The translations under genes were made by a program, and so were the position numbers. Shown here in pieces: positions 44,758 to 56,620 of a DNA stretch of 64,000 bases. Numbering within the stretch: position 1 is the stretch's first letter; each line of letters begins with the position of its first letter. The DNA lies in the NCBI GenBank assembly GCA_015680685.1, contig MNCI01027232.1:93955-157954 (forward strand), written 5' to 3'. The DNA comes from Gnetum montanum. Lineage: Eukaryota > Streptophyta > Gnetopsida > Gnetales > Gnetaceae. The notes under the pieces were generated by a model, which saw nothing but the letters and a program-made list of their open reading frames with translations, was not told the DNA's origin and made no database searches.

Positions 44758-47591
44758 GTCCTTCTCTCAGCTGGGCTGTTTATCTCCCTTGTCCTCCTCC
44801 ATTCGGCCCAAGAGACAGATCTCTCTAGGCGGAGCAGTGTCAGTGGGAGGGTTGTTCTTTTTCCTGCCAAAAGAAGGTGGCTGTGTTTCGGTATCCCTGG
44901 CCTGCTTCTGAGGCGTAGACAAAGGCACAGAGGCCAGGAGCTTAGGCTTAGGAAAGCCGAGCGTAAGATGGTCTTTTGTTGCGTTAATCAAAGTGTCCTC
45001 CTCCGTTCTCTTAGGAGGCGATGGCTAGTTATTTTGATGGGAAGTCTGCCCCTGCATGAGAGGAGCAGACCACGATTCTGGCACCCTGATGTTGAAGGGC
45101 ACCCTAGGCATGGGCTCGGATGAAGCCATGGCTTGAGTGCTGCTGCGTGACTGAGGGTGTGCCTGAGAAGATGCCCGTATGATGAAAGGTGGCCGTGAGA
45201 TCCCACTGGCTAGCGATGAAGTAGTTGGCCCCCTTGGTGAGCTGGCGGGCACACGCAAAACAAAGGGTTGTTTTGGCGGACCTTTCTGCTCACCGTCCGT
45301 ACTTACCACATTGATTGTATAAGGAGCGTTGTTTGCGTTCAACGGGTCCGTATATACATGCAATGTTTGGTTTTCTGGACGCGTCGGATTACTGCCATCT
45401 AATTTAAGATGACCTTCATCGATCAGGCATTGAACGTCGTCCTTCAACGCCCAACAGTAATCCGTGTCATAACCACACATTTGGTGATAGTCACAAAAAT
45501 GATCTAGCCTAAAAGACTTCGAAACTGGTGGTTCGTTAGGCAAGGTTAAGGAAGGGTTCTTCAGCAATTCACAATGGCGTCTGTGACGCTTCAGAGCTTC
45601 CTCGGATACCTTCTTAGGTTAAAGGTACCCTGCTACTAACAACTGTTTCAGCAGTTCAGAATGTTTTATAGGCAAGGTCGCGTATTTTAAACGATCTTTA
45701 CGCTCAAAATTTGGCTTTGGCTGAGGGGGCCCTTTAGGGGCAGCCGTGTCTTGGCTGGTGGTGGCACCAGTCGTGGTCTCAGGCGCTGTCGTGGGTGCTT
45801 TCTTATTCTTGTTCTTTGCGCCTTCAGTCAGCATGGCTACCGTCGTTGTCGCTGCCTTACCTTTGTCTTTGGCTTTGTTGTGCGCGTTTTTGTAGGCGAC
45901 ATACGCCGGGTCTTTGCTGGCCTCCACAGCATCTTGGATGCTTCGGACTTGGGCAAAGGCCTAATGTATATTGCCAGGGAAAAGATAATACAGCTTAGAC
46001 TTAATAAAGTCGTTGACTGCCCCTTTGAATATAGCCAGTAGATGGGAGTCCGTGATCAGGTCGCGGATCTCATTCAAGGTAACATTCCAACGCTGTATAA
46101 ACTTTTGGATTGGCTCGAGTGGGTCTTGTTTCACCCCCATAAGCTGCTCCAGTATGACTTCCGATTTCAGGTTATATTTGAAGCGGGTCACGAATTGAGT
46201 CAGCAGCTCTTCCAAGGTTGAAATGGAAGAGCGTGGGAGAGCTCTATACCAGTCGAAAGCCTTCCTTATTAAAGACATCGCAAAGACTCGGATTAACATG
46301 TGAGGCCACTATTGTAACAACAAAGATTCAGACCTGAAGGTGGCGAGGTGAGTGTTGGGATCCCCCTCCCCATTATACTTGGTAAAATGAGGGAGGGACA
46401 TCCCTGGCAGCAACGATAGCATAGGGACCGCTGTACTAATCGGATCATCCTGGTAAAAGTCCATGATCTGAATAGTATCAGAACCAGCAGCCTTGAGGCG
46501 TCGAACCTCCTTAGTAAGCGTCTGGATAAGCTGGAAGGCTTCGTCCAGACCTGTTGGCGGAGGTGCCTACACAGAAGGCATAGGAGGTTGGACTGGGTGG
46601 GCAGCACCGGGAAACTGGAAGGAAGGAAGCAGTTGGCTAGCCGCTGGTGGGGTAGGGATTCCCGCAGGCTGGGGGGCCTGCGAAGACCACCACCCACCGG
46701 TCTGAGATGAGAGGTTAACTCCTGCCTGCTACGAGGGGTAATGGTAGGTGTATTGAGGAATCACCCGCAGAACTTGTGCCGCCAGTGCAACCGAGGGCTG
46801 CGCACTGTACACCGCAGACGGGTTGTGTTGTGCAGCAGGGTTGACCCACTGACTTGTTGCAGGCTGTTGAACAAAGGCTTGCGGCGGTATGGTTGTGGTG
46901 ACTTGCTGAGTCGGAGGGGGCGGAAATGACGAAATTTGCTTCGGACGCGTCACAGATGTGAGCTGGGGTTGTATCTGGGGAATGAAATGTGGTGCGGTGG
47001 TCGCTGGGACCACCAGCGGGATGCTAAGTATGTGCGGTGTTGAAGCCGCCCCCACGTTATTATGGGGTATTTGTGCTTGCAGCCCAGAAGGCTGCGCGGT
47101 AGCCTGCGAAAGGACCGGTGGAGGCATCTGCGTGGTCATGACCACATCGAGAGAGACGGCCTCCCCATTGAACGGGAATGTCGGATTGACATAGGTCTGG
47201 GGGCTTAGGGTATGGAATGAGTGTTCGGACTAAGCCGTAAACTCATCTTCCTCCTCTTCCTCATTTTGGGGTTCCACCATAGCCTGTCCAGCTTGACCCT
47301 TGGCCATGACCAATTGCATTATGAGTTCATGTTATTCCTTGGTTAAAGGAATAATGTCATAGGCCGTAGGTTTGAAATCGTAATCCCCTTGGTTGATCAT
47401 TTCGAAATTTCGTTTTGCTTCGATCTCAGCTCGGCTGAGAACCAGCTTCGCCTGGATCTTAACGCAAATGAAATTGTACTCCTCGGGGGTTATGAAATTG
47501 TAGCTGGCCTGGTTACGGCAATGGGGTTCACAGATGCGGCGCCCAAGTCAAAAGGGACCATGGCAGATGTAGTTTTGTAAAAAGAATCCAT
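44758..47591 (-). pseudogene. gag: Element A gag
   Basis: One continuous minus-strand frame to the protease. Probable start ATG at 47591 (MDSFYKTTSAMVPFD), with a +1 shift near 47510-47540, after which FITPEEYNFICVK..KRNFEMINQGDYDFKP is read. A Pro/Gln/Thr-rich section (46729-47145) follows. The retrotransposon gag (capsid) domain at about 45960-46420 has LPHFTKYNGEGDPNTHLATF and AFDWYRALPRSSISTLEELLTQFVTRFKYN-like text. A Lys/Ala/Thr-rich linker and then the Tat-type knuckle CDYHQMCGYDTDYCWALKDDV (45430-45500) come next, followed by an Ala/Pro/Ser-rich tail. Stops at about 46729, 46567, 46316, 45961, 45617 and 45025 are all TAG or TAA. Confidence 0.87.
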
Positions 47592-47830
47592 TGATCAATA
47601 AATGATAACTGGTAACCAGATTGAAAAGATGGTAAGCGATAAGATCGTAAATAGGCTTTCTACCCTGTAGGATTACAAAGGAATCGTCACTGAGATCAAT
47701 CTACACCACATGATGTATCGTGAGCTTCCCTGGAGGTATTACGTTTACGATTTTGGGTACAGATTGCTAACAGGGCTACCCGAAAAGATGGATCAGAGCC
47801 TAAAAGGCCCTCCTTCTAGCATCATAAAAC
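47592..47830 (-). other. Element A leader with presumed primer site
   Basis: Short leader between the 5' LTR and gag. Minus strand directly after the LTR reads GTTTTATGATGCTAGAAGG; I could not match it to a specific tRNA. Confidence 0.5.
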
Positions 47831-49194
47831 TGTAATGACAGAAAACGTCAGTAGCTGAAAATACAGAATGAGATTCCGTGTATACAGTTTTAACCACAGA
47901 TCCGTGCCAGGGCTGAGCTGGAAAAACGAATCCGCGGCACACTAAATGGTCTTGTTGATCAGACAGGGACTTACAGGTTAGTAAAACGATGAAGATTACG
48001 GATCTTTGCATGTTTCGTTTTGATTCGAGGGATCGTGAAATGGGAGGAAAACGACGTGTGTGGATTGTTACGATGATAACGTCAGACGCGCCGAAAAGAT
48101 GTTAATCGGGAGAGAAACGTGTGATTTTTAAAGATCTATGTTTCGATTTTTGAAAGAATGTATGATTTGTATGTCACGTTACAATGGGAAAGACCCCAAT
48201 AACTTGATGCAAAGAATAAGCACAAAACAAAAAGGAAACTATCCAGACAGAAGTCTGATCTACCTCGTAGGCTAAAGTTGGAATGCAAGGAAGGTCAAGC
48301 TCAGACGACTGCCGATCAACTATTTTCGATCGGTAGAGCCTGTAAACTGGACGAGACGATCTCACGATCCTTGTTCTGCTTCTTTGCTTCGAGTAGTTTC
48401 TTCTCAGGACAGCAATCGCTAATGGAGAAAATCGTATCTTCCCCAAAGGAATGATCTTTCTTGTTGCTAAGGCTCAAGCGCACTGTGATCTGTTCTTGCT
48501 GAAGGATGGTGCTGTCGACAGTTGCCAAAAGGTTGCTCTTTGTTTCTCTGTTCAAGGTGATAAGTGCTTCCTTGCTCAGAAAATGCTCTTGCCCTTTTGA
48601 TTTGCCAACCTCTGTATCTTTGTCAATTGGTGTATTTATAGGCTGCGGGGTCCCATAAAAAAGGTGCAACCCTAATGACGTGGGTCTCGGACATTTTGGG
48701 TTCTATTGACATGATCATTTTAAGTCAGACTGTGACTACGCACAACACGCTCATTTATGTGTTGTGCGTGTGAAAAGCAGGTGCATGTTGAGCGTGTTTC
48801 AATTGCTTTCAGGCTATATTACACTCAGTCGCGTTGTGTTGCGTGTATGAGCATAATCCAGCATAAAAAAAATAGGCTCAAAATTGTCCTATGCTCACTA
48901 CGCAGCCGCGCGTAACGAAGCGTAAACAATGGCTAGCCTTGGTGATGAAATACGCAATGATACGCACCGTTGCGTAACGAGCGTAAAGATCAATTATTCA
49001 TGCGCCGAGAAAAAAAAATGTCGAACTGTTGTGCTTCTCTAGATTTTGCCTTCGACTATTTTGGAGCTTATTACTGTCATTACGCTGTCATGCGTAATAG
49101 AGCGTAAACTTGTCCTTGAACAAAGCTGATACGCGCTCTCGCTTGAATTACGAATCTTCGCCTGAGGCCGACTCGTAATTTTCACAGTGTTTCA
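47831..49194 (-). mobile_element. 5' LTR of element A
   Basis: 1,364 bp, plus-strand TGTAATGACAG..GTGTTTCA. Minus-strand TATAAATA at plus 48633-48640 would drive the gag-pol transcript leftward. TACGC/GCGTA word cluster at about 48740-49130. Differences from the 3' LTR are mostly transitions. Confidence 0.95.
48633..48640 (-). promoter_or_regulatory. TATA box driving element A's sense transcript
   Basis: TATAAATA on the minus strand in the 5' LTR, about 800 bp before the LTR end and about 1 kb before gag. Confidence 0.75.
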
Positions 49195-50492
49195 TGGGTA
49201 GTTCTAGAATTAGGAAGGATTCAAAGGTTTGTAAAGGGTGTGAATTTAAGAGGACTCAATACTCTTTGTACTCTTCTTCTTGCTTGAGTTCTTGAGTGTT
49301 TTTTATCAAAATTCTTACTGTTCCATACCACCCAATGATAGGAAGACAAATAACATCACTGCATGGTGTGGTTCCCATCATTCAAAAAAAAAACTTCAAA
49401 GCACACCCCTTCAACATGAATAATTCCTTACATGGTTTGATTTCCATTTCAAAAAAAAATATGAAAATTCAAAACACACCCCTTGGATAAATAAAAGGGC
49501 TACAATCACTAGTTATGGAACTCGAAATACATGCACCTATGCCTGAGGTTTTCTCTAACTAAGGCCCTCTCTCTTTCTCTCACTTCCTCCTCCTCTCTCT
49601 CCTCTTTGTGGAACAATGATTATTTTGTGAAAGAACTCTTGTGTCTCAAGTAGGTGGATTGGTTAAGGTTCCTTACCTTTCACATTGCTACAATCCTATA
49701 TTTCATATTTTCCATTGTGTAAATTGCTCCGTACTCCTTAATCTTTCATTGCATTCATCCATTAACTTAATTTTTCTTCATTTTTTCAAATTTATAAACC
49801 TCAATGTCCTTTTCTCATGATTTCATACTATTCTTGGTCTTCTAAGCTTTCATTTGACCCTAATTTCATCAAAACATTCCTTGTATTTTGAAAGTTTGAA
49901 CAAAGTCAACAAAAGCCAATGGTGGTCAATAGCTGCATTGATAAGGCCTCATCAATGTAGCTGACTATGTCGACAAGGCTTCGTCAATGGGGCCTCATTA
50001 ATGCAGTGCAAAAATACCAGATATATCGTTGGACACTTTGGAATTTTTTGCAATTTGCTCATGACACACAAGGAATTTTTATAATTTTTCAAAGCCCAAA
50101 ACCTTCTAGAGCCCATAACTTTCAAACCATTTATTCAAATTACTCTTATTTTTTATCCTGTGCTTACCAGAGGTAAGATCTTTATCTTGGGGGCCACAAA
50201 CCTTAAGGTTTTTGATGAAAAATCAATGAAAATTTTTTGGAAGTTTTCCTAACTCCCCCAAAGGGTTAATAACATTAACCATATATAAACATCAACTTTC
50301 CAAATTAACCCTTCCAACAACCTCTGAGATGAATTATTCATAATAATACATAAAATAAATAATAATCAAGTTCATTAAATTATCCATAATCACAACTTAG
50401 CCCAAGTGTAGCTATCCTCAAGAGTTAAGGTATCCCAATTGTTTTAAGGTTACATAATGATTACTAATTCATGGTCTTATTATGATTATAGA
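49195..50492 (+). other. Element B post-pol spacer, second part
   Basis: Begins with A's right TSD (TGGGT, 49195-49199) and resumes B's spacer. A block matching D's spacer (CCAATGATAGG.., GCATGGTGTGGTT) stands at 49330-49375, and a T/C-rich run at 49560-49620. GATAAGGCCTCAT palindromic words at 49931-50020 followed by ATATAT (50020-50026) are the counterpart of D's promoter-like region. No coding sequence. Confidence 0.7.
49931..50030 (+). promoter_or_regulatory. LTR-like palindromes and AT box before element B's extra ORF
   Basis: Two to three copies of CATTGATAAGGCCTCATCAAT-like words, as at the start of the LTR (24840-24930), then a degraded TATA. About 460 bp before the ORF start at 50493, the same distance as in D. 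Confidence 0.5.
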
Positions 50493-53340
50493 TGGCACCC
50501 AAACAAAAGCATCTACAAGAAGGAGAACCCTCACAACCATGGGAGAAATGACCAAGAGCTGGAAGGGACCAGTAAGAACAAGGCCAAGAATAATAAGAGG
50601 TGACCCATGCAATGGGACCTCTTTGAAAGGAGCCCGAAGTGGAATCTATTCGACAGATTCTAGAGGAAGAAGTGCCTACTATATAATTCCAACAAGGAAA
50701 AATGCCTAGACCCATGCCAAGGCTTGAGGTCACTTTGACTCAAGCTTGCCTAGACATCATCAAGTCTTGAAAAATCTAAAGATCAAATCTTCAAGAGATA
50801 AGCTTTGGACCATTTTTGGAAAAAGCTTCAGAGGATGTCAAGATAATATTGCAAGCCTCTTCCATGTAGCCAATCATCATGTCTAGTGGGGAATGGTACA
50901 TGGAAGTGACCTATCTCTTCTAGAGTAGTCGAAGGCTAGGGTCCATTGTAAAAATCAAGGACATTCAAGTGTCCTATTTGGTGAAAGCTATTTCATAGAC
51001 ACTGGGGTTACCAAACATTGGAACATAGTTGGTAGAAACATCAAAAAAAGGTGATCCTAAGGCAAAAAGAGAATAGACACAATGATGCTACAGGACGGAT
51101 CGCAAGGAGTATGGCACGCTCACACCAATGGAGAGGATTTATTTCAAGATTGTGGCCTATCACCTCAATCCAATGGTGAGGCCAAGAAAGGTGATTGCCT
51201 TCTCCACCTGATCATGCACCACTCTAAGCAAGAAATTTCTCATTAATGTTCCATAGCTAATTTATTTGAAGATTGAAAAGTGCTTCAAGGAGAACAAACG
51301 TGGAAAGAAGACCTTACCCTTTCCATGCCTTATCAGGAAACTTTGCAAGAGGCCAAGTATTATTCGCTACTCAAATGACACCCTCAAGCATGCTCCTTGG
51401 CCTCATGGGTGGAAATAATAAAGGATAAGATGCCAACAACCACTCAATAAGAGGAGCCACCATCCACTCAAGAGACAACACTAGAGGCCCATGCAATCCT
51501 TGAGCATCTATGACAAGTCCAAGAATAGCTATTGGGTGAATAAGAGCAACAAGTAGGAATGAGTGGGGTAGATCCATCTAGGTATCAGCCAGCAATGAGT
51601 CACCTTAATGAGGTGGCTTGAATAGTTAGCCAAATGGATAGAGGTGGTTCCATTTTCTCTACCCAAAGAACGTAGCTACCTTCGAGGTCAAATCCCAATG
51701 CTTGAGAGGTCATAGTATCACTAGAAACACACCATATATTTCCAGAAATCTTTGAGAATGCCACCACTTTCCCAGTACAATTGTAAGAAGCTAAAGAGGT
51801 AACTATCTTGATGATGTGGCACCAAGGGTAGGAGACAGTGGTAGAAGTGGTAGCTAACTATGTAGTTGAAGCACTGAATGCACCCGCAGTGTCTATACTA
51901 GACATACCTACATTTCAAGATGTACATACATTTGTAGGCATGGTTAATGAAAAATTGAACATAGCCTAGCACAAAAAACTGCTAGAATGACTAGTAGGAA
52001 CTAGGAAACCAACTCTAAACTTCTTTGATCTCCTGGAGAACATCATTGCAACCCAGCCGGAGCTACTAAATGCAATGGGCAGATGCATCATTTTGGAGGG
52101 CCAACTAGAAACAACTCAAGAGAAAAATCAACACTTGGCCATGCAGGTTACTAAACTTCATGCCTAACTTGCAAAATAAACAATCCTCAGCCCAACAATG
52201 ATAAGAGATGAAGCTATCAAATAGCTTCAAGAATGATTTCAAAAGGCTGAGGAAGAAGTAGTAATTACCATCTTTAAATAGTCCATGGTAGAAGCTAAAA
52301 TGCACTTAATCAAAAAGGACTTGAATCAAATGTGTTAATAAAATGAATCATTGACCATGCAAAATCATTGCTTGCAAAATGTTAATTCTTAAAGAGATCA
52401 AATATGAGAATTCATTCATCAATAGCCAGAGCAACTTGCCAAGGTCAACACTAAACTAAGGAAATTAGCCGCAAAGAACCAAAATCTATTAATGGAGGAA
52501 GTACACACCTTGCAATAAAATTCTACCATCGAGATCACCACCTAGAAAAATGAAACTCTTAAATTTGAGAGAGTGAAAAATCACTACAGGGACCAAGTTG
52601 GTTTGCAAAAGGAAATTAATGAAAAAGAAATCCAAATAGCAAAGGCTAAGGTGAATGAAGCCCTCCAGCAACTCCAACAAGGAAGAGAGATGTGGTAGCC
52701 CATCCTTGATGGGATTAATGCATACAATAAAGTGAAGATTTGCTTAAAGGATTTGCAAATTTAAGAAATGATAGAGTATATGGAGTTGGCCAATCTCCAT
52801 TATGCAAATCTAGCAATGTTGACAGCTAGACGACCATAGTTGAAATTGGAGAAACAAGTGGCTAACTCATATTTGCTATACGAGGCTAGGTTCAAACACC
52901 ACAAGGACACCAAGCAAAAGCTTGAGGCTACTAATGTTGAACTCAAAGTTCTCAAGGGATGATTCATAGATCAACGATCCATCACCAAGAACCTAGCCAG
53001 AAGGATGAATGACTATCAGGAGCTAAAGAACACAGTGAGAGCATTCGACATTAAATGCAAAAATTTTGCTACCTGGTTTGTCAATGCCAAGGAGTTGTTT
53101 CTAGCGATCCCATGTCCTTGGGATATGCTCGTTCCAACCCACATTGGGGAAGCTACATGGATGGTGCATGATCCTAGGAGTAAGGAGGAGAAAATGAAAG
53201 CACTACTAGATGCTTTCCATCTCTTGCTTGAAGTTGTAGCAATAGCCAAACAACCATAGCCACCTCAACCACCATTAGTGCGTGAAGCTGGTAAAGGTTC
53301 CTTGGAGCCTCAGGAACCACCACCACCTGGGATCATTTGA
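50493..53340 (+). pseudogene. Element B extra sense ORF after pol (coiled-coil protein), decayed
   Basis: Begins MAPKQKHLQEGEPSQPWEK at 50493 and ends TGA 53338-53340, about 950 codons with at least one frameshift and many stops. The N-terminal third has SSGEWYMEVTYLF, IVKIKDIQVSYLVKAI, EYGTLTPMERIYFKIVAYHLNPM (51110-51180) and TLPFPCLIRKLCK (51310-51350). The central part (52080-52950) is Lys/Glu/Gln/Leu-rich with heptad spacing (EINEKEIQIAKAKVNEALQQ). C-terminal FATWFVNAKELFLAIPCPWD.. KEEKMKALLDAF and a Pro-rich tail are shared with D. Position matches the env-like ORF of Athila, yet I see no transmembrane segment. Confidence 0.75.
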
Positions 53341-53585
53341 TTTTCTCCAACAAGCTTCACACCATCAAGGAACATGTTGTCCAATTTTTGAAAAGTTGTG
53401 TTATGGTGTTTAATTTTTTGTCCTAAAGACCACCATTTTTGTAATGTGTGGATCCATACACCTAGGCCCTCCATTTTTTGTCAAAGTTAATTTGTTTTGT
53501 TAAATAGAAAGTCAATCAATAATTCCATACCTTCCCAAATTTGTAAAAGAACTTGAGAATGAGTTTTCATTTAGTCACAGGGGCA
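53341..53585 (+). other. Element B 3' untranslated region and PPT
   Basis: Noncoding. The last 40 bp (GAGTTTTCATTTAGTCACAGGGGCA) are conserved upstream of the 3' LTRs of C and D; the short purine run AGGGG just before TGATGAG is the likely PPT. Confidence 0.65.
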
Positions 53586-54471
53586 TGATGAGTCATTGTT
53601 GGTTGGCTACATCGATAAGGCCTCTTCAACACATCTCACCTTGCATCGACAAGGCCCCATCGATGCAGTTTCTATCTGTTTCCTATAAATACAAGCCTAC
53701 CAACTACATTTATGACAATCTAGATTTTAGTCATAGCAAATCTCTTACATTTTTTCCATTTGAAAGTTAGAATTTTTTCCTTGAGTGGCTACAATAGGAG
53801 TCATTGAGTATACAAATCTTTATTTGAGCATTGTTGTACCTCAGCATGACAATGTGTGCGACAATAAAGACAGGCTTTTTGATAAACCTTGGAGCACTTT
53901 GGATAGATTAGCTATTTTATTTATGCATTCAATGTTTTCAATTATTTGTTAATTATTCTCAATTATTTTGCAAATATCTTCTAGCAATTGAGTTAATAAG
54001 GTAATAAAGCTAGATAGATTAAATACATAAGTACAACCACTTCAAGCATAACCTGTATTCACATGGTAATCCTAGTAGCGTTATTACTTGGTACACCTAG
54101 TAGCATAGCACTTGGTCGCCCAGTAATGGATACATGGGTTCAGGACGTGTACAGAAAGTGGGAATGGATACTTATGTTAGGATTAGTTAAGTAATTAATT
54201 TAGATTAGTTAATCAAATTACCTTTATCTACATTTGAGAACTAACTTATAAAACATAAAAAATGATAAAAATCAAATGCCTCAGTTACACTTAAACATAT
54301 CAATGAACATTACAAGTGTGATTGGGAAGACAACAATTGACCTTAAGGCTAGATTCACTTCCTAAAGGGCTAGTGCACTGGAAACGATGAAGTCCTTGGA
54401 ATTCGACCAGATCATGCATGAATGCTTTTTGATTTGTATGGTTGGGCATAAGGGTACCTCACTACTCATCA
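53586..54471 (+). mobile_element. 3' LTR of element B
   Basis: 886 bp, TGATGAGT..ACTCATCA, TATAAAT at 53684-53690. It matches 24840-25725 throughout. Confidence 0.95.
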
Positions 54472-54476
54472 GCTAT

Positions 54477-55900
54477 GTCTCATAAAACATTGAAAGTGGA
54501 CGGAAAAAGCTTAAGCTCTTTCCTAGGACACTAATCAATGAGGCATAAAGTTGGTATAGATCATTGGAACCAAGTTTCATTCACCAATGATCCACAATGC
54601 TGGAACTTTTCAATGAAAAATACCAAACCTATGAGAAAGTATCCAACCTAAGAAAATAAATCCAAGAGTGTAAGCAAGAAAATCATGAACCCTTGGATGT
54701 GGCCTTGGATAGATACTATTCGGTACTGCATAGATGTCCTAGCCATGATTTCTCTGAGGAAAGGCAAATTTTTCACATCATAGATGGGCTTCATAATGAA
54801 ACAACGGAGCTCCTTGGGACGTATGCTCCAAGTCAATTATATAAGCTACAAATCCATCAAATTAGAGAGTTAATCAAGCAGGTGGAAAAAGAAAAAGGAG
54901 AGCTATGTAGATGAGAGAATGTAGAAAAAAATAACTAGGACCCAACTCTACAAAAGAAAAGCATCCATATCTATGATAAGGAAAAAGAGGCAGCTCTCAA
55001 TGAGGTGATTTTACAATGAACGTTGTCAATACAAAAGTTTATCATTGAGATTAAAGAGAAGTTGGATAAGATGTCAAAGTCTATGAATGAGAAAGTTAAA
55101 ACTTGCAAAGAAATCATAAAGGAGAGATAGCACAAAATGAATCAAGTGATCATAAAAAAAGGAGGAAAAAAAACCAAGAAATAGCTAGGAACACTTTTTA
55201 GCAAGAAGCGGAAATGGTTGTAGAAGAAGAGGCTATAAACCCAACCACTAAAGAGGATGGTGGATGTGAAATTTGCCTATATGGCCATCCAAAGGGTCAT
55301 TGCTTGGTCTTGTTGCATCTACATGAGTATTGGACATGTGCATTAAATCTACAGTTTGTACAAAAACACATGCTCAGAAGATTTTCTTTTTTACACAACA
55401 ATTATAAACAACCCCACAAGCAACCGTACTATCTTAAGGAGACTTATTAATAGCGTTAACAGTGTCATCAACTATAGTGGAAAAACCCACAATCATGGAG
55501 AAGGCCACCACCAAATCAGCACTATCCTTACGACCAACCGAACCCATACAGATATTATTTTCAACAATTTGTTTCCCCAACTGATTCTACTTCCTCTGCC
55601 TCAAATCACTACTACCACTTTCTTGAATATCATCATCCTGCAACATCTTATATGAGATCACCACCTCACACCTCTCACCCTTCATCATATCATCAATATT
55701 CTCATACTCACCTCCACCATACATCACCTACAACAACACAAGAAGGTTCAACATCACAACATTAATAAGATAATGCCACTTGTGCTACAAACATACATGT
55801 AAATGATAACACTAGTAGATCTCAACCAAAGTCTTGGAAACATCCCTTCTAGAGGAAAGGCCATAAGCTAAAGCAAAACACTCATGGACCTATTACATCA
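54477..55900 (+). pseudogene. gag: Element C gag, C-terminal part
   Basis: Resumes the gag cut at 24839. Capsid-like text continues (54580-54914), including DVALDRYYSVLHRCPSHDFSEERQIFHIIDGL, the best-preserved such block in the window. A Lys/Glu-rich segment follows, then the intact zinc knuckle CEICLYGHPKGHC (55267-55305; C-x2-C-x3-H-x4-C). A His/Asn/Pro/Thr-rich tail runs to about 55900. Frameshifts and several stops are present. Confidence 0.78.
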
Positions 55901-56620
55901 CCTGAACCTGCACAAGGCCAATCTAATGCAACAACCTTCCTCACAAAAATGATGTCTCCTAATCATACACAGAAGCCAACAACCATCACCACTCCAACAC
56001 AAGACATAAATGATGAACCTATTGTTGTGGAGAGACAGAAGAATCCATGCATCACTACTAATAGTAAAAGGTACAGTTGTGGGCCAGAAATTCAAAATAT
56101 TAATACAACTCACAACAAATTTCAAGAGCAAGTGTGTGAACAAAGACCAATCTACATAGTAGCCACTAAACCAAAAGACACCCAATGGCTTGAAAATGAG
56201 AATATAAGATTGTTTCAAAGATGCATGGAGATAATTGATCTACTTATTAGTTCTAGACTTAAGAAAATGGACCAAAAAAAGGACTTAGACACAGATATCT
56301 TACACTCTAATTATACACTAGAAAATGATATTAAACATGGAGACTTAGGAATTAAAATAGAAAATCAAGAAGAAGAAGCAAACACATATGGACCCCCAAA
56401 ATGGAAATACATTCAACTCCAGATGAAGATACATCTCTGAATGATCCAAATGAGACTATCACCAATGTCAAAAGTGCTACCACACAATTAATTAAATTAT
56501 TAATAGTGATATATGGGAAACTAATGGTGTATAACCAGGGGATTGTGTGGTCCATATCCCGAATGTGCAACCATAAGATTATTCATGGGGAAGATGCTCC
56601 ATCATGGTTTAGAAACTAAT
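55901..56620 (+). pseudogene. Element C protease-linker remnant, pol deleted
   Basis: The frame 55949-56440 contains RPIYIVATKPKDTQWLENEN, homologous to the post-protease linker of B (near 28670-28710). The protease active site itself is not visible. The text passes directly into the T-rich post-pol tract at about 56630, so RT, RNase H and integrase (about 3 kb in B) are deleted. This makes C dependent on other copies. Confidence 0.65.

Larger units (their letters stand above)
32193..49194 (-). mobile_element. Element A, Tat/Ogre-like Ty3/gypsy retrotransposon with an antisense gene
   Basis: LTRs 32193-33555 (3') and 47831-49194 (5') share plus-strand ends TGTAA..GTGTTTCA and a perfect TSD TGGGT. 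The element is 17,002 bp, unusually long for Ty3/gypsy but normal for Ogre. Order on the minus strand: LTR, leader, gag, protease, 5.2-kb intron, RT, RNase H, archaeal-type RNase H, integrase, 13-copy repeat array, spacer, PPT, LTR. A spliced-looking gene runs the opposite way inside the intron. It is the youngest insertion here: its LTRs are much closer to each other than B's, with differences concentrated in the first 200 bp. The coding parts carry about a dozen stops and two frameshifts. Confidence 0.95.
24840..54471 (+). mobile_element. Element B, Athila-like retrotransposon (host of element A)
   Basis: LTRs 24840-25725 and 53586-54471, both 886 bp with TGATGAGT..ACTCATCA ends. TSD CCTAT (24835-24839) / GCTAT (54472-54476), one mismatch. 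Removing A leaves about 12.6 kb: LTR, PBS, gag, protease, RT, RNase H, integrase, spacer (split by A at 32192/49200), extra ORF, PPT, LTR. It is the most complete Athila-like copy here, but every gene carries stops. By eye the first 195 bp of the two LTRs differ at roughly 35 positions, so it is much older than A. Confidence 0.95.
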
